Assembly: GCA_002438865.1 (NCBI GenBank)
Contig: DJRJ01000078.1
Coordinates: forward strand, 1 to 61,909
DNA length: 61,909 nt
Source of the DNA: Clostridiales bacterium UBA6363
GTDB lineage: Bacteria; Bacillota; Clostridia; UBA1381
Direction of reading: 5' to 3'
In this document: piece after piece, positions 15,797-26,131 of the stretch
Numbering within the stretch: position 1 is the stretch's first letter
How the letters are laid out: the number at the start of each line of letters is the position of its first letter
The notes under the pieces: model-generated
The model's input: the letters and a program-made list of their open reading frames with translations, nothing else
Told to the model about the DNA's origin: nothing
Databases searched by the model: none
Made by a program: the position numbers and the translations under genes

Positions 15797-18700
15797 TTAG
15801 TCTATATCCTCGTCCGGCACTTCCTCGCCGTCTATTGTGATGTTGATGTCCTTATACATACTCATACCCGTACCTGCGGGGATAAGCTTACCGATAATAA
15901 CATTTTCCTTAAGACCGAGGAGCGGATCGACCTTGCCCTTGATGGCTGCGTCCGTAAGAACCTTTGTTGTTTCCTGGAACGATGCAGCCGACAGGAACGA
16001 TTCCGTTGCAAGAGAAGCCTTTGTGATACCCAAAAGAACCGGTGAATACGTTGCATGCTCGCCGCCGCCACGTTCGTCAACTCTCTTGTTTGCCTCTTCA
16101 AGCTCGAATATATCTATAAGCGAGCCTATGAGAAGATCGGTGTCGCCTGCTTCTTCGACTCTTACCTTACGCAACATCTGACGTGTTATAACCTCAACGT
16201 GCTTGTCGTTGATGTCAACACCCTGCATACGGTAAGTTCTCTGTACTTCACGTGTGATATACACCTGAACGGCGTCGGGGCCGTTGATACGGAGAATATC
16301 GTTCGGGTTTACCGAACCTGCGGTTATCTCGCCGCCCGGCTCGATAACGTCGCCGTCATGCACTTTGATGCTCGAACCGTAAGGAATTGCATATGTCTTT
16401 GCCTCGCCTGTTTCATCGTTTGAAACGGTAACCTCACGTTTTCTCTTTGTATCGCTTACGGTTACACGTCCGCCGATTTCGGAGATTATTGCAAGACCCT
16501 TAGGACGTCTTGCCTCGAAAAGCTCCTCGATACGGGGAAGACCCTGCGTAATATCGCTGCCCGATGCAACACCGCCGGCATGGAAGGTACGCATCGTAAG
16601 CTGTGTACCCGGTTCACCGATTGACTGTGCAGCTATGATACCTACAGCTTCGCCGATATTTACAAGCTGACCTGTTGCCAGGTTTTTACCGTAACACTTA
16701 GCGCACACGCCGATTTTTGACTTACACGTAAGTACGCTTCTGATATATACTTTTTCAATGCCTGCTTTGACAATGCTCTCAGCCTGTCTTGCGCTTATAA
16801 GTTCGTCTGCCTTTGCAAGGACTTCGCCCGTTTCGGGGTGTACAACGTCCTGCATTGCCACACGTCCCTCAATACGGTCGTAAAGCGGTTCAATGCTCTC
16901 TTTGCCGTCTGTTATCTCTGTTACCCATTCGCCCTCCTGCGTTCCGCAGTCGATTTCACGGACTATAACGTCCTGCGATACGTCAACAAGACGTCTTGTG
17001 AGGTATCCTGAGTCGGCTGTTCTCAAAGCCGTATCGGTAAGACCTTTTCTCGCACCGTGCGATGAGATGAAGTATTCAAGTACGTTAAGACCCTCTCGGA
17101 AGTTTGCACGGATAGGAATTTCTACCGTGTTACCCTGTGTATCCGCCATAAGACCACGCATTGCGGCAAGCTGACGAATCTGGTTGATACTGCCTCGTGC
17201 ACCTGAATCCGCCATCATGTATATCGGGTTAAATTCGCCCAGATGTTCAAGCATGGCGTTTGTGACCTTTTCCGATGCGGCTGCCCAGATTTTGATTACC
17301 TGCTGGTATCTTTCCTCGTCTGTCAGCAAACCGAAACGGAACTTTGAAGTAATATCTTCGACTTCCTTTTCGGCGTCGGCAAGGATTTCTTTCTTCTTTT
17401 CCGGAACTTCGATGTCGCTTACGGCAACCGTAATCGCACTTAATGTCGAATACTTATAACCTGTTGCCTTAATAGCGTCAAGCATAACTGCCGTTATTGA
17501 TGTTCCGTGAGTATTTATACAGCGTCCGATAATATCTCCGAGCTGTTTTTTCTTTACGATAAAGTCAATTTCAAGCTTAAGAGCCTCGTCCTCGTTTGTT
17601 CTGTCGACAAAGCCAAGATCCTGCGGAATATTATTATTGAAGATAATTCTTCCGACGGTTGTTTCGACAAGACCCGAAATCTCCTTACCGTTTACCGTAC
17701 CCGTCATGCTTACCTTGATTTTTTCATGCAATGAAACCTGGTGGTTTGCATATGAAAGGAGCGCCTCGTCCTTGCTTATGAAAATCTTTTCCGTAAGCTT
17801 TTTAGCCTCGGTAAACAGCGATTTCAACGAAATTCTTACAGGGCCGTCCGCAAGTTCAAGCGTTACGGGGTTTTCCTTTATTGCAGTTTCGTTTATCTTT
17901 ACGCCTTTAAGCTCTTTTGCGGCAAGAAGTGCGTCTTTTGCCGATGCAAAGCTCTTTATCGGCTCGTCCTCGTTGTATATAACAAGGTCCTCCTCCGAGC
18001 CTTTCTTGGAGATTATCTCGTCAAGATATGCAGACTTTGCCGCATCTTCGGCTATTTCGTCCGCTATCTCGGCATAGTCCTCACGCACGATTGTAAGCCA
18101 GTAACTTCCCAAAATCATATCCTGTGTAGGAACTGTTACGGGGTGACCGTCCTGCGGCTTTAAGAGGTTGTTTGCACTGAGCATCAGGAAACGTGCCTCC
18201 GACTGCGCCTCGGGTGAGAGCGGTACGTGGATAGCCATCTGGTCACCGTCGAAGTCGGCGTTGTAAGCCGTACAAACGAGCGGATGCAGTTTTAAGGCGT
18301 GTCCCTCAACCAATCTCGGCTCAAATGCCTGGATACCGAGTCTGTGAAGCGTAGGAGCACGGTTCAGCAAAACGGGGTGTTCCTTTATGACGTCCTCGAG
18401 AACGTCCCAAATCTCCGGTTTTGTTCTTTCAACCATTCTCTTTGCGCTCTTTATGTTATGAGCAAGACCTCTTGAAACAAGCTCTTTCATTACGAACGGC
18501 TTAAACAGCTCTATAGCCATTTCCTTAGGCACACCGCACTGATATATCTTCATTTCCGGTCCTACAACGATAACCGAACGTCCCGAATAGTCGACACGCT
18601 TACCGAGAAGATTCTGACGGAAACGTCCCTGCTTACCCTTTAACATATCCGAAAGGGATTTGAGCGGACGGTTTCCGGGGCCTGTTACCGTTCTGCCACG

Positions 18701-19600
18701 TCTGCCGTTGTTTATAAGTGCGTCAACAGCCTCCTGTAACATTCTCTTTTCGTTTCTGATGATTATGTCCGGCGCATTAAGCTCAAGCAATCTCTTAAGA
18801 CGGTTGTTTCTGTTGATAACACGTCTGTAAAGGTCGTTTAAGTCGCTTGTTGCGAAACGTCCGCCGTCAAGCTGTACCATAGGTCTTAATTCCGGCGGAA
18901 TTACAGGAACTACGGTCAGTATCATCCATTCGGGACGGTTTCCCGAAATTCTGAACGCTTCCACTATTTCAAGTCTTTTGATTATTCTTGCTTTTTTCTG
19001 TCCGTGCGAGTCTTCAAGTTCCTGCTTTAAATCCTCTGACATTTTGTCAAGGTCGATTTTCTCGAGCAGATACTTGATTGCTTCAGCACCCATACCTGCC
19101 TTGAATTTATCGCCGAATTTTTCATATGCTTCACGGTATTCTCTTTCCGAAAGCACCTGATTTTGTTCAAGTCCCGTGCCGCCCGGCTCGGTTACGATAT
19201 ATGACGCAAAGTACAATACCTTTTCAAGCTGTCTGGGCGGAAGATCAAGGATAAGTCCCATCGACGACGGAACGCCCTTGAAGTACCATATATGCGAAAC
19301 CGGGGTTGCAAGCTCGATATGACCCATTCTTTCACGGCGCACCTTTGCTTTTGTTACCTCAACTCCGCAGCGGTCGCACACGATACCCTTATATCTTATC
19401 TTTTTATATTTACCGCAGTGACACTCCCAGTCCTTTGTCGGTCCGAAAATCTTTTCACAGAACAATCCGTCCTTTTCGGGCTTTAATGTACGGTAGTTTA
19501 TAGTTTCCGGCTTCATTACCTCTCCGTGCGACCAGCTAAGGATCGTTTCGGGAGATGCAAGACCGATTTTTATTGCTTCAAAACTGTTAAATTCTAACAT
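15797..19600 (-). CDS. rpoC: DNA-directed RNA polymerase subunit beta'
   Basis: The beta' subunit of RNA polymerase (1267 residues) carries the catalytic Mg-binding motif NADFDGDQ at about residue 450. The N-terminal zinc site is CxCGKYKK...CDRC (about residues 60-80). A second zinc site lies near residue 900 (CGTQEGEW ... [11 protein letters not shown]). The bridge/trigger region ([28 protein letters not shown]) is split by these quote limits but intact. Length is typical for Firmicutes, without the large insertions seen in Proteobacteria. It follows rpoB by 33 bases with GGAGG before the ATG and ends at a strong terminator. No frame damage is visible. Confidence 0.99.
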   Translation of the reverse strand: MLEFNSFEAIKIGLASPETILSWSHGEVMKPETINYRTLKPEKDGLFCEKIFGPTKDWECHCGKYKKIRYKGIVCDRCGVEVTKAKVRRERMGHIELATPVSHIWYFKGVPSSMGLILDLPPRQLEKVLYFASYIVTEPGGTGLEQNQVLSEREYREAYEKFGDKFKAGMGAEAIKYLLEKIDLDKMSEDLKQELEDSHGQKKARIIKRLEIVEAFRISGNRPEWMILTVVPVIPPELRPMVQLDGGRFATSDLNDLYRRVINRNNRLKRLLELNAPDIIIRNEKRMLQEAVDALINNGRRGRTVTGPGNRPLKSLSDMLKGKQGRFRQNLLGKRVDYSGRSVIVVGPEMKIYQCGVPKEMAIELFKPFVMKELVSRGLAHNIKSAKRMVERTKPEIWDVLEDVIKEHPVLLNRAPTLHRLGIQAFEPRLVEGHALKLHPLVCTAYNADFDGDQMAIHVPLSPEAQSEARFLMLSANNLLKPQDGHPVTVPTQDMILGSYWLTIVREDYAEIADEIAEDAAKSAYLDEIISKKGSEEDLVIYNEDEPIKSFASAKDALLAAKELKGVKINETAIKENPVTLELADGPVRISLKSLFTEAKKLTEKIFISKDEALLSYANHQVSLHEKIKVSMTGTVNGKEISGLVETTVGRIIFNNNIPQDLGFVDRTNEDEALKLEIDFIVKKKQLGDIIGRCINTHGTSITAVMLDAIKATGYKYSTLSAITVAVSDIEVPEKKKEILADAEKEVEDITSKFRFGLLTDEERYQQVIKIWAAASEKVTNAMLEHLGEFNPIYMMADSGARGSINQIRQLAAMRGLMADTQGNTVEIPIRANFREGLNVLEYFISSHGARKGLTDTALRTADSGYLTRRLVDVSQDVIVREIDCGTQEGEWVTEITDGKESIEPLYDRIEGRVAMQDVVHPETGEVLAKADELISARQAESIVKAGIEKVYIRSVLTCKSKIGVCAKCYGKNLATGQLVNIGEAVGIIAAQSIGEPGTQLTMRTFHAGGVASGSDITQGLPRIEELFEARRPKGLAIISEIGGRVTVSDTKRKREVTVSNDETGEAKTYAIPYGSSIKVHDGDVIEPGGEITAGSVNPNDILRINGPDAVQVYITREVQRTYRMQGVDINDKHVEVITRQMLRKVRVEEAGDTDLLIGSLIDIFELEEANKRVDERGGGEHATYSPVLLGITKASLATESFLSAASFQETTKVLTDAAIKGKVDPLLGLKENVIIGKLIPAGTGMSMYKDINITIDGEEVPDEDID

Positions 19601-19633
19601 CTAAATCCTCCATACCGCTTTATTTTTTATCCG

Positions 19634-22600
19634 TTAAAAATCATCGCCGAGGTCATCGGACTCCGAAATGCCGCCGTCAAAATCGAAATCGTCATCGAAA
19701 TCGTTTTCCGAAAGCATACTGTCCTCCAGCTCGCCCTCGTCATAATTTCCGGCACTGTCGTCACCCTCAAGCGTCGGGATAAGGTCGTCCGACGCAACGA
19801 AATCGTCATCATCATCAAACGATGCGTCGAGGTCGATTTCCTCCATATTATGATTGAGTATTCTGATGTCCAGAGCAAGCGACTGAAGCTCCTTGACAAG
19901 AACCTTGAATGATTCGGGTACGCCCGATTTCGGAATGTTCTCGCCCTTTACTATTGCCTCGTATGTCTTAACACGTCCCACAATATCGTCGGATTTAACC
20001 GTCAGTATTTCCTGGAGAGTATATGCTGCGCCGTAAGCTTCGAGCGCCCAAACTTCCATCTCACCGAAACGCTGACCGCCGAACTGTGCTTTACCGCCCA
20101 AAGGCTGCTGCGTAACAAGCGAGTACGGACCCGTTGAACGTGCATGGATTTTATCGTCAACAAGGTGATGCAGCTTGAGGTAGTACATTATACCTACGGT
20201 TACGGGGTTATCAAACTTTTCGCCCGTACGTCCGTCATAGACATCGGATTTGAAGGTTTCGTCAAGACCGGCTTCTCTGAACGCCTGCTTGATGTCCTCG
20301 TCCTCCGCACCGTCAAATACCGGGGTGGCAATCTTTATAAATCTGCCCGGTCTTGCTGCGTCCTTTGCGGCGAGTATCTGCTTTTTGAAGTTATCGTCAA
20401 TGATAGTGTTTTCAAGCTCTTCTCTTGTCTTTAAGCTAAGGCATCTGTATGCATATCCGAGATGCATCTCAAGCACCTGTCCGATGTTCATTCGTGAAGG
20501 TACGCCCAGAGGATTAAGCACTATCTGAAGCGGTGTACCGTCCTCAAGGAACGGCATATCCTCCTGCGGAAGAACTCTCGAAACGACACCCTTGTTACCG
20601 TGACGTCCAGCCATCTTGTCGCCGACGCTTATCTTACGCTTCTGCGCAATGTAACAGCATACAACTTCGTTTACGCCCGGCGAAAGCTCGTCGCCGTTTT
20701 CTCTTGTGAATTTCTTTACGTCTACTATGATACCGTTCTCGCCGTGCGGAACTCTCAGTGACGTATCTCTTACCTCTCTTGCCTTTTCGCCGAATATCGC
20801 ACGGAGAAGTCTTTCCTCCGCAGTAAGCTCGGTTTCGCCCTTAGGCGTTACCTTACCTACAAGAATATCGCCTGCGTGTACCTCTGCGCCTATTCTGATG
20901 ATACCCTGCTCATCAAGGTCTTTTAAAGCGTCGTCGGAAACGTTCGGAATATCTCTTGTTATTTCCTCTGCGCCAAGCTTTGTATCTCTTGCTTCACATT
21001 CATATTCCTCCATATGAATTGAAGTGAACACATCGTTTTTAACAAGCTCCTCGCTGATAAGAACGGCGTCCTCGTAGTTATAACCCTCCCAGGTCATAAA
21101 GCCTATGAGAATGTTCTTACCGAGAGCAAGCTCGCCGTTGTCCATACCCGGACCGTCTGCGATTATATCGCCTTTTTTAACCTTTTCGCCCTCAACAACG
21201 ATAGGACGCTGATTTATGCACGTACTCTGGTTTGAACGTGCGAATTTTATAAGATGATGCTTATGAACCGCACCGCTCTCGCCCTTTACGATAATGTGGT
21301 CGGAGTCTACCTTTTCAACCACACCGTCCTCTTTTGCAAGGATTGCCGAGCCGGAGTCCTGAGCCACCTTATGCTCAATTCCCGTACCTACGATAGGCGA
21401 GTCGGTTGTTAAAAGCGGCACTGCCTGACACTGCATGTTCGAGCCCATAAGTGCACGGTTAGCGTCGTCGTTTTCAAGGAACGGAATACAAGCCGTTACA
21501 ACCGATACGAGCTGTCTGGGGGATACGTCCATATAATCTATTCTGTCAGCCGGAACCTCGAGGATTTCCTCACGGAAACGTGCGCTGACACGTCTGCTTA
21601 AGAAGCGTCCCTCCTCGTCAAGAGGTTCGTTTGCCTGCGCAACGATATAATCGTCCTCCATATCGGCTGTCATATATACGATTTCGTCCGTAACCTTACC
21701 GGTTTCCTTGTCAACCTTTCTGTAAGGCGCTTCAACAAAGCCGTATTCGTTTATTCTCGCAAACGTTGCAAGTGATGTGATAAGACCGATGTTCGGGCCT
21801 TCAGGTGTTTCTATCGGACACATTCTGCCGTAATGCGAATAGTGAACGTCACGGACTTCAAATCCGGCTCTTTCTCTCGAAAGACCGCCCGGACCGAGTG
21901 CCGAAATTCTTCGCTTATGTCTTAATTCTGCCAGCGGATTGGGCTGATCCATGAACTGCGAAAGCTGTGACGATCCGAAAAATTCGTTTATTGTTGCTAT
22001 TATCGGTCTGATGTTTATGAGTGACGACGGCGTGATTATCTCCATTTCCTGTACGGACATTCTCTCACGTACCGTTCTTTCCATTCTTGCAAGACCTATT
22101 CTGAACTGGTTCTGCAAAAGCTCGCCGACACAACGCAGACGTCTGTTGCCGAGGTGGTCGATGTCGTCTATCGTGCCTGTGCCGTTTGCAAGGTTTATGC
22201 AGTAGTTGATTGATGCGAACATATCCTCTTTTATGATATGCTTCGGACTTAATTCGTCAATTCTCAATTCTATCTGCTTTTTGATATATTCTTTTTTCTC
22301 TGCTTCGCCCAAACCCTGTTCGTCTGCGTCCGCAAGGATTTCCATAAGAACCGCACGGCGCACTCTCTTTGCGTGAACGTCGGGTTTTACGTCGGTATAT
22401 TCGTCAAGATATACCATATCGTTCGAGAATACTTTTACTTTTCTGTCCTCGATAAGGAGGTATACCTCGTTTACGCCGGCTCTCTCGATTTTTTCAGCCA
22501 TATCGGGAGAAACAACGTCGCCTGCTTCTGCAAGTATTTCGCCCGTTCTGGGGTCTGCAACCGGCTCCGCAAGCTTTCTGTTCTTAATTCTTGCCGAGAT

Positions 22601-23437
22601 TGCAAGCTTGTTATTGAACTTGAAACGTCCAACTCTTGCGAGGTCGTAACGCTTGGGATCAAAGAACATATTCATCAGGAGCGATTCCGCATTTTCCACG
22701 TTGAGCGGTTCGCCCGGACGAAGTCTTTTGTATATTTCAAGAAGACCCTCCTCACTGTTGGTAGTGGGGTCTTTTTCAAATGTTGCGAGTATTCTTTCGT
22801 CTTCTCCGAATACTTCGAGGATTTCTGCGTTTGTGCTGAGTCCCATAGCTCTCAAAAATACCGTTACGGGAAGCTTTCTCGTTCTGTCTATTCTTATAGA
22901 AAAGACATCGTTTGAATCCGTTTCGTATTCGAGCCATGCACCTCTGTAAGGGATAACGGTCGAATTGTACAGCGGTTTACCCGTCTTGTCACGCTGGAAC
23001 TCGTAATAAATTCCCGGCGAACGGACAAGCTGGCTGACGATAACACGCTCTGCGCCGTTTATAATGAACGTTCCCTGCTCGGTCATGAGCGGGAAATCGC
23101 CCATAAATATTTCCTGTTCCTTAATTTCGCCTGTTTCGGTGTTTATAAGTCTTACGCTTACCTTAAGCGGAGCCGCATATTTTGCGTCCCTTTCCTTACA
23201 TTCTTCAACGGAATATTTTGAATTGTAGTCAAGTCTGTAATCGAAAAATTCGAGTACAAGCTTTCCGCTGTGGTCGGTTATCGGGGAAATATCGTGGAAT
23301 ACTTCTTTTAATCCTTCCTCGATAAACCATTTGTATGAGTTTTTCTGAACCTCTATCAGATTAGGCATCTCAAGCGCTTCTTTGATCTTTGAGTAGCTCA
23401 GTCTGACATTTTTTCCTGCTTGAACCTCATGCAACAT
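19634..23437 (-). CDS. rpoB: DNA-directed RNA polymerase subunit beta
   Basis: The beta subunit of RNA polymerase has 1267 residues, by coincidence the same as the adjacent rpoC. The rifampicin-resistance region at about residues 484-525 reads [17 protein letters not shown] then [19 protein letters not shown]. It keeps the wild-type Gln, Asp, His and Ser residues, so the sequence predicts a rifampicin-sensitive enzyme. The [12 protein letters not shown] motif and the C-terminal clamp helix region ([13 protein letters not shown]) are intact, and the tail ends in a very acidic stretch (SFDDDDDF onward). GAGGTG precedes the ATG. The unit has its own TTGACA/TATTAT promoter, and no rplJ-rplL genes lie upstream. 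Confidence 0.99.
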   Translation of the reverse strand: MLHEVQAGKNVRLSYSKIKEALEMPNLIEVQKNSYKWFIEEGLKEVFHDISPITDHSGKLVLEFFDYRLDYNSKYSVEECKERDAKYAAPLKVSVRLINTETGEIKEQEIFMGDFPLMTEQGTFIINGAERVIVSQLVRSPGIYYEFQRDKTGKPLYNSTVIPYRGAWLEYETDSNDVFSIRIDRTRKLPVTVFLRAMGLSTNAEILEVFGEDERILATFEKDPTTNSEEGLLEIYKRLRPGEPLNVENAESLLMNMFFDPKRYDLARVGRFKFNNKLAISARIKNRKLAEPVADPRTGEILAEAGDVVSPDMAEKIERAGVNEVYLLIEDRKVKVFSNDMVYLDEYTDVKPDVHAKRVRRAVLMEILADADEQGLGEAEKKEYIKKQIELRIDELSPKHIIKEDMFASINYCINLANGTGTIDDIDHLGNRRLRCVGELLQNQFRIGLARMERTVRERMSVQEMEIITPSSLINIRPIIATINEFFGSSQLSQFMDQPNPLAELRHKRRISALGPGGLSRERAGFEVRDVHYSHYGRMCPIETPEGPNIGLITSLATFARINEYGFVEAPYRKVDKETGKVTDEIVYMTADMEDDYIVAQANEPLDEEGRFLSRRVSARFREEILEVPADRIDYMDVSPRQLVSVVTACIPFLENDDANRALMGSNMQCQAVPLLTTDSPIVGTGIEHKVAQDSGSAILAKEDGVVEKVDSDHIIVKGESGAVHKHHLIKFARSNQSTCINQRPIVVEGEKVKKGDIIADGPGMDNGELALGKNILIGFMTWEGYNYEDAVLISEELVKNDVFTSIHMEEYECEARDTKLGAEEITRDIPNVSDDALKDLDEQGIIRIGAEVHAGDILVGKVTPKGETELTAEERLLRAIFGEKAREVRDTSLRVPHGENGIIVDVKKFTRENGDELSPGVNEVVCCYIAQKRKISVGDKMAGRHGNKGVVSRVLPQEDMPFLEDGTPLQIVLNPLGVPSRMNIGQVLEMHLGYAYRCLSLKTREELENTIIDDNFKKQILAAKDAARPGRFIKIATPVFDGAEDEDIKQAFREAGLDETFKSDVYDGRTGEKFDNPVTVGIMYYLKLHHLVDDKIHARSTGPYSLVTQQPLGGKAQFGGQRFGEMEVWALEAYGAAYTLQEILTVKSDDIVGRVKTYEAIVKGENIPKSGVPESFKVLVKELQSLALDIRILNHNMEEIDLDASFDDDDDFVASDDLIPTLEGDDSAGNYDEGELEDSMLSENDFDDDFDFDGGISESDDLGDDF

Positions 23438-23599
23438 TTAGTCAATCACCTCATCATAATTATTCAGTGTCTGTCCCTTGTAAAAAATTTGTAATATTAC
23501 GGCACTTGCAATTTGTATATTATCGTGCTATAATACATACAATGATATTGTAGCTAAGGGGCAGAGCGCAGTCATTTTTGACGACTACGGTACAGTTTA

Positions 23600-23628
23600 T
23601 TATAATATCACAAATTTCACGATATGTC
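23600..23628 (-). promoter_or_regulatory. Promoter of rpoBC
   Basis: TTGACA (23623-23628) and TATTAT (23600-23605) are exactly 17 bases apart on the minus strand. They leave a leader of about 160 bases before rpoB. Confidence 0.88.
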
Positions 23629-23670
23629 AACAGGCATATTGTATTTTTTTGCCTCTTTTTAAGAAAATCT

Positions 23671-23699
23671 TTGCTTTTTTTATAAAGATGCTGTATAAT
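23671..23699 (+). promoter_or_regulatory. Promoter of the DnaD-domain gene
   Basis: TTGCTT (23671-23676) and TATAAT (23694-23699) are 17 bases apart, diverging from the rpoBC promoter about 45 bases away. Confidence 0.75.
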
Positions 23700-23752
23700 A
23701 GAAGAAAGACTTACGATATTTGCCGCACAAAAGCGGCGGAACGGAGATAAAA

Positions 23753-24718
23753 ATGCCATCTTTTCAGCTTAATGCGGACTTTATACCGGTATCCGCAGAT
23801 TTTATAGAAAACAAGATGCCGCAGGCGAACGGCGCATATGTAAAGGTGTATATGTATATGCTCTATCTTGCGGTCAAGAATATTGACGAGGAAAACAGCG
23901 CCATTGCGGCAAAGCTTAATCTGCTCGAAAGCGATGTGGTTAATGCGGTCGGATACTGGTGCGGCTGCGGAGCGATGAGCAGCGAGAACGGGAATATTAC
24001 GTTTCTTAATTCGGAAACTCACGTTGAAAGGAGCGTTCCCGAAACCGAGCCGGTGACGGAGCGCAGAACGGGGAAAAACGTTGCGGAGGAGCTGTTAAGT
24101 AACAAAGCGCTTGCCGATTTATGCACGCTTGCGCAGGAAATTCTCGGAAAAACGCTTAACACGCAGGAAACGGAAACGCTGTTCTGGTTTTACGATTATC
24201 TCGGCTTATCGCCGGAGGTTATCACGATGCTTTTGGAATACTGTGTTTCAAAGGGCAAGCGGAATATGAATTATATAGAAAAGATTGCCGTTTCGTGGCA
24301 CGAAAACGGCATTACCACAATGAGCGCCGCCGAGCATTACATTTCCGACGAGCAGGAAAAGAAAACATATGTATACGAGCTTAAAAAGCTGTTCGGCATA
24401 GACGGAAGAAATTTTTCCAAATCCGAGGAGCTGTACTTAAAAACATGGCATGACGATTACGATATGAGCGTGGAAATGATTGCGCTTGCGTACGAATACT
24501 GCATTATGAGTACGGGCAAGCTGTCGTTCCCGTATATGAACAAAATAATAGAAAACTGGGCAAAGAAAAACATCACGACAATAGAAACCGCCGAGGCGGA
24601 TCACGAAAATTTCAAGACGCAGTCGGGTAACTCCGCCGAAAAGGACACAAAGGTTTTTTCGGACAAAGGCTTTGATTATGATGAAATAGAAAAGCTTATG
24701 CGTGAAAAGATGCAGTAA
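23753..24718 (+). CDS. DnaD domain protein with two tandem DnaD (DDBH2) domains
   Basis: This 321-residue cytoplasmic protein belongs to the DnaD/DnaB primosome family. The N-terminal part (about 20-100) looks like a winged-helix DDBH1 domain. Two DDBH2 domains follow at about 125-210 (TETLFWFYDYLGLSPEVI ... YIEKIAVSWHENGI) and 220-300 (KTWHDDYDMSVEMIALAYEY ... MNKIIENWAKKNI), each ending in the YxxKI...W motif linked to ssDNA and DnaA interaction. In low-GC Firmicutes such proteins help load the replicative helicase at oriC or restart forks. A helicase-loader ATPase (DnaI/DnaC) often follows but is absent here; a membrane-protein gene follows by one base. The ATG after GGAGATAAAA was chosen over an earlier in-frame ATG without a good site. 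Confidence 0.88.
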   Translation: MPSFQLNADFIPVSADFIENKMPQANGAYVKVYMYMLYLAVKNIDEENSAIAAKLNLLESDVVNAVGYWCGCGAMSSENGNITFLNSETHVERSVPETEPVTERRTGKNVAEELLSNKALADLCTLAQEILGKTLNTQETETLFWFYDYLGLSPEVITMLLEYCVSKGKRNMNYIEKIAVSWHENGITTMSAAEHYISDEQEKKTYVYELKKLFGIDGRNFSKSEELYLKTWHDDYDMSVEMIALAYEYCIMSTGKLSFPYMNKIIENWAKKNITTIETAEADHENFKTQSGNSAEKDTKVFSDKGFDYDEIEKLMREKMQ

Positions 24719-24719
24719 A

Positions 24720-25241
24720 ATGAAAAAATTAATATCTGTTCTTACGCTTGTATCGCTTATATCGGGCGTTATCTTTACGGTTCTGTACAGACTCTTTTCG
24801 TACGGATTGTACCTTACGCTTTCGATAACCTTTTTTACGGTGTTTTATCATTTTATTATGCGCATAACCGTAGCCGTTTTTGTTACGCATTTCGGCAGAA
24901 ACAAAACAGCAAAGCCGTTTTGCATAGGCAAAGCCGAAACGGCGTTTTATAAAAAAATCAATATGAAAAAGCTGAAAAAATACGCTCCCACATATAATCC
25001 CGATTTGTTCAGTATAAGCATCAATTCATATGAGGAGCTTATGCGGAATATGGCAAACGCAAGGGTAACGCATGAGATAATTGCGGTGTTAAGCTTTGTG
25101 CCGATATTGTTTTCAAGGGTTTTTGACAGTTTTACGCCGTTTTTTGTAACATCTATTGTTTCGGCGCTGTTCGATTTGCAATTTGTTTTGATACAGCGGT
25201 ATAATATGGCAAGATTATCGGGAATAATATATAGGAAGTAA
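24720..25241 (+). CDS. Integral membrane protein, CrtO-like acyltransferase family (tentative)
   Basis: This 173-residue membrane protein has four predicted transmembrane helices, two near the N-terminus (residues 4-45) and two near the C-terminus (about 120-160). The segment YNPDLFSISINSYEELMRNM followed by a VTHEIIAVLSFVPILFS helix and IQRYNMARL resembles a clostridial group related to glycosyl-4,4'-diaponeurosporenoate acyltransferase (CrtO-like). The match is from memory of the pattern, not a proven assignment. It starts one base after the DnaD-domain stop codon and lacks a strong ribosome binding site, so it is probably translated by coupling. A terminator follows at about 25250. No carotenoid genes are present, so a carotenoid substrate is not supported. 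Confidence 0.6.
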   Translation: MKKLISVLTLVSLISGVIFTVLYRLFSYGLYLTLSITFFTVFYHFIMRITVAVFVTHFGRNKTAKPFCIGKAETAFYKKINMKKLKKYAPTYNPDLFSISINSYEELMRNMANARVTHEIIAVLSFVPILFSRVFDSFTPFFVTSIVSALFDLQFVLIQRYNMARLSGIIYRK

Positions 25242-25247
25242 AACAAC

Positions 25248-25284
25248 AAAACACATTCGAAATTTTTTCGGGTGTGTTTTTTGA
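25248..25284 (+). terminator. Terminator after the DnaD-domain operon
   Basis: AAAACACA pairs with TGTGTTTT around an inner TTCG-type segment, followed by T-rich sequence. It starts seven bases after the membrane-protein stop codon. Confidence 0.75.
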
Positions 25285-25351
25285 TTTTGCAAAATCGCAT
25301 ATCCCCCCTGACGAAAATGCCCGCAAATTTTCGATATGCTTGCAATTTTCT

Positions 25352-25379
25352 GTAAGGGGCGATGCCCATATCGCCCCGA
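25352..25379 (+). repeat. Palindromic intergenic repeat, family A, GGGGCGAT variant
   Basis: Arms GGGGCGAT and ATCGCCCC around a short core. This is the first of six elements in the 890-base spacer between 25242 and 26131. Confidence 0.75.
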
Positions 25380-25412
25380 ACTCAAAATACACATCATGCG
25401 CTGTATATCGCA

Positions 25413-25441
25413 GGTAGTGGACGATGCCTTTCATCGTCCCG
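25413..25441 (+). repeat. Palindromic intergenic repeat, family A, GGACGATG variant
   Basis: Arms GGACGATG and CATCGTCC around CCTTT, preceded by GTAGT, a one-base variant of the usual GTAGG. Confidence 0.75.
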
Positions 25442-25469
25442 AACACACATTGCATAGGATAACGCTTGC

Positions 25470-25496
25470 GGGTTGATGAGGGCATCTATCCCCTAC
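25470..25496 (-). repeat. Palindromic intergenic repeat, family A, degenerate copy
   Basis: Read on the plus strand it is GGGTTGATG, AGGG, then CATCTATCCCCTAC. The right arm has lost perfect pairing. Orientation is opposite to the first two elements. Confidence 0.65.
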
Positions 25497-25550
25497 AGAC
25501 GCATTTTCAATAACTGCAAGCCGCACCGCCCCAAATTAACACCATACACC

Positions 25551-25580
25551 GCAGGGCAGGGGCTTGCTCCTGCCGAAACG
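25551..25580 (+). repeat. Palindromic intergenic repeat, family B
   Basis: Arms GGCAGGGGC and GCTCCTGCC with a TT loop and one G-T pair, preceded by GCAG and followed by GAAACG. The same sequence recurs at 59326. Confidence 0.75.
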
Positions 25581-25603
25581 CATACCGCACTGGACAGCGT
25601 TTC

Positions 25604-25629
25604 GGGTCGATGTGGGCATCAACCCCTAC
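25604..25629 (-). repeat. Palindromic intergenic repeat, family A, mixed arms
   Basis: GGGTCGATG and CATCAACCC flank TGGG and end in CCTAC. The arms come from two variants and leave one mismatch. Confidence 0.7.
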
Positions 25630-25659
25630 TGATACTTGTTTACGTCTGCGCTGCACCTC

Positions 25660-25685
25660 GGGTTGATGTGGGCATCAACCCCTAC
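25660..25685 (-). repeat. Palindromic intergenic repeat, family A, GGGTTGATG variant
   Basis: Perfect arms GGGTTGATG and CATCAACCC around TGGG, ending in CCTAC. Confidence 0.75.
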
Positions 25686-25817
25686 AGATTACGCTTACAA
25701 TAATTGCAATCGCACCTCTGCTCTGCCGTTTGCTTCCGAATTTTGTCTATTTTTGCCATATTCCGCTTTTAGGTTTTTGCTATTTGTGCCAAAAATTTGT
25801 TGTTTGTGTAAAATCTA

Positions 25818-25845
25818 TTGAATTTTTTTGAAATAATGATATAAT
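25818..25845 (+). promoter_or_regulatory. Promoter of the SLH-domain surface protein
   Basis: TTGAAT (25818-25823) and TATAAT (25840-25845) are 16 bases apart. The transcript would have an unusually long leader of about 280 bases. Confidence 0.6.
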
Positions 25846-25849
25846 ATTT

Positions 25850-26131
25850 ATGTAAAAGGTTACCAAATATTTTTATGTTTGTAATCAATGAAAAAATATG
25901 TGGAAAAGTAGATAGTTTTAGTTTGTTATCACCGGTGGAGTATAGATGCGGTATTTACGTTTCCCTTTTTGTCACTCGACATTATAGCTGCGACGTATAT
26001 ATCGACAAACGCCGTTTTTCGGTGAAAAAGAGGAAATATGAAATAAATACGGTTTCTATGCTTTTTTGTTTGCTTTCGGATCGCCGAATACGGATATTAA
26101 AACGAAAACTAAAATCAAGGAGGTAATGACA
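25850..26131 (+). other. Long 5' leader of the SLH surface-protein gene
   Basis: About 280 bases separate the promoter from the start codon. An open frame of 83 codons (25875-26126) crosses most of it, but it has no ribosome binding site and a basic, low-complexity product, so I do not call it a gene. A short stem around GAAAAAC-type sequence near 26010-26025 is weak. I recognise no riboswitch core. Confidence 0.4.

Noticed and set aside
22373..22915. 180-codon open frame opposite rpoB, and similar long frames opposite rpoC, preA and hydA
   Set aside because: They are antisense shadows of highly biased coding sequence, with Cys/Arg-rich products and no ribosome binding sites.
15797..23437. 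rpoB and rpoC both 1267 codons long, as a sign of duplication
   Set aside because: The two proteins are unrelated in sequence and each matches its own family, so the equal length is chance.
25242..25860. CRISPR-like array in the repeat-rich spacer
   Set aside because: The repeated units are palindromes of varying sequence and orientation with irregular spacing, and no cas genes are present.
25875..26126. 83-codon open frame in the leader of the SLH protein gene
   Set aside because: It has no ribosome binding site, its product is basic and unlike known proteins, and it overlaps the true start region of the SLH gene in another frame.
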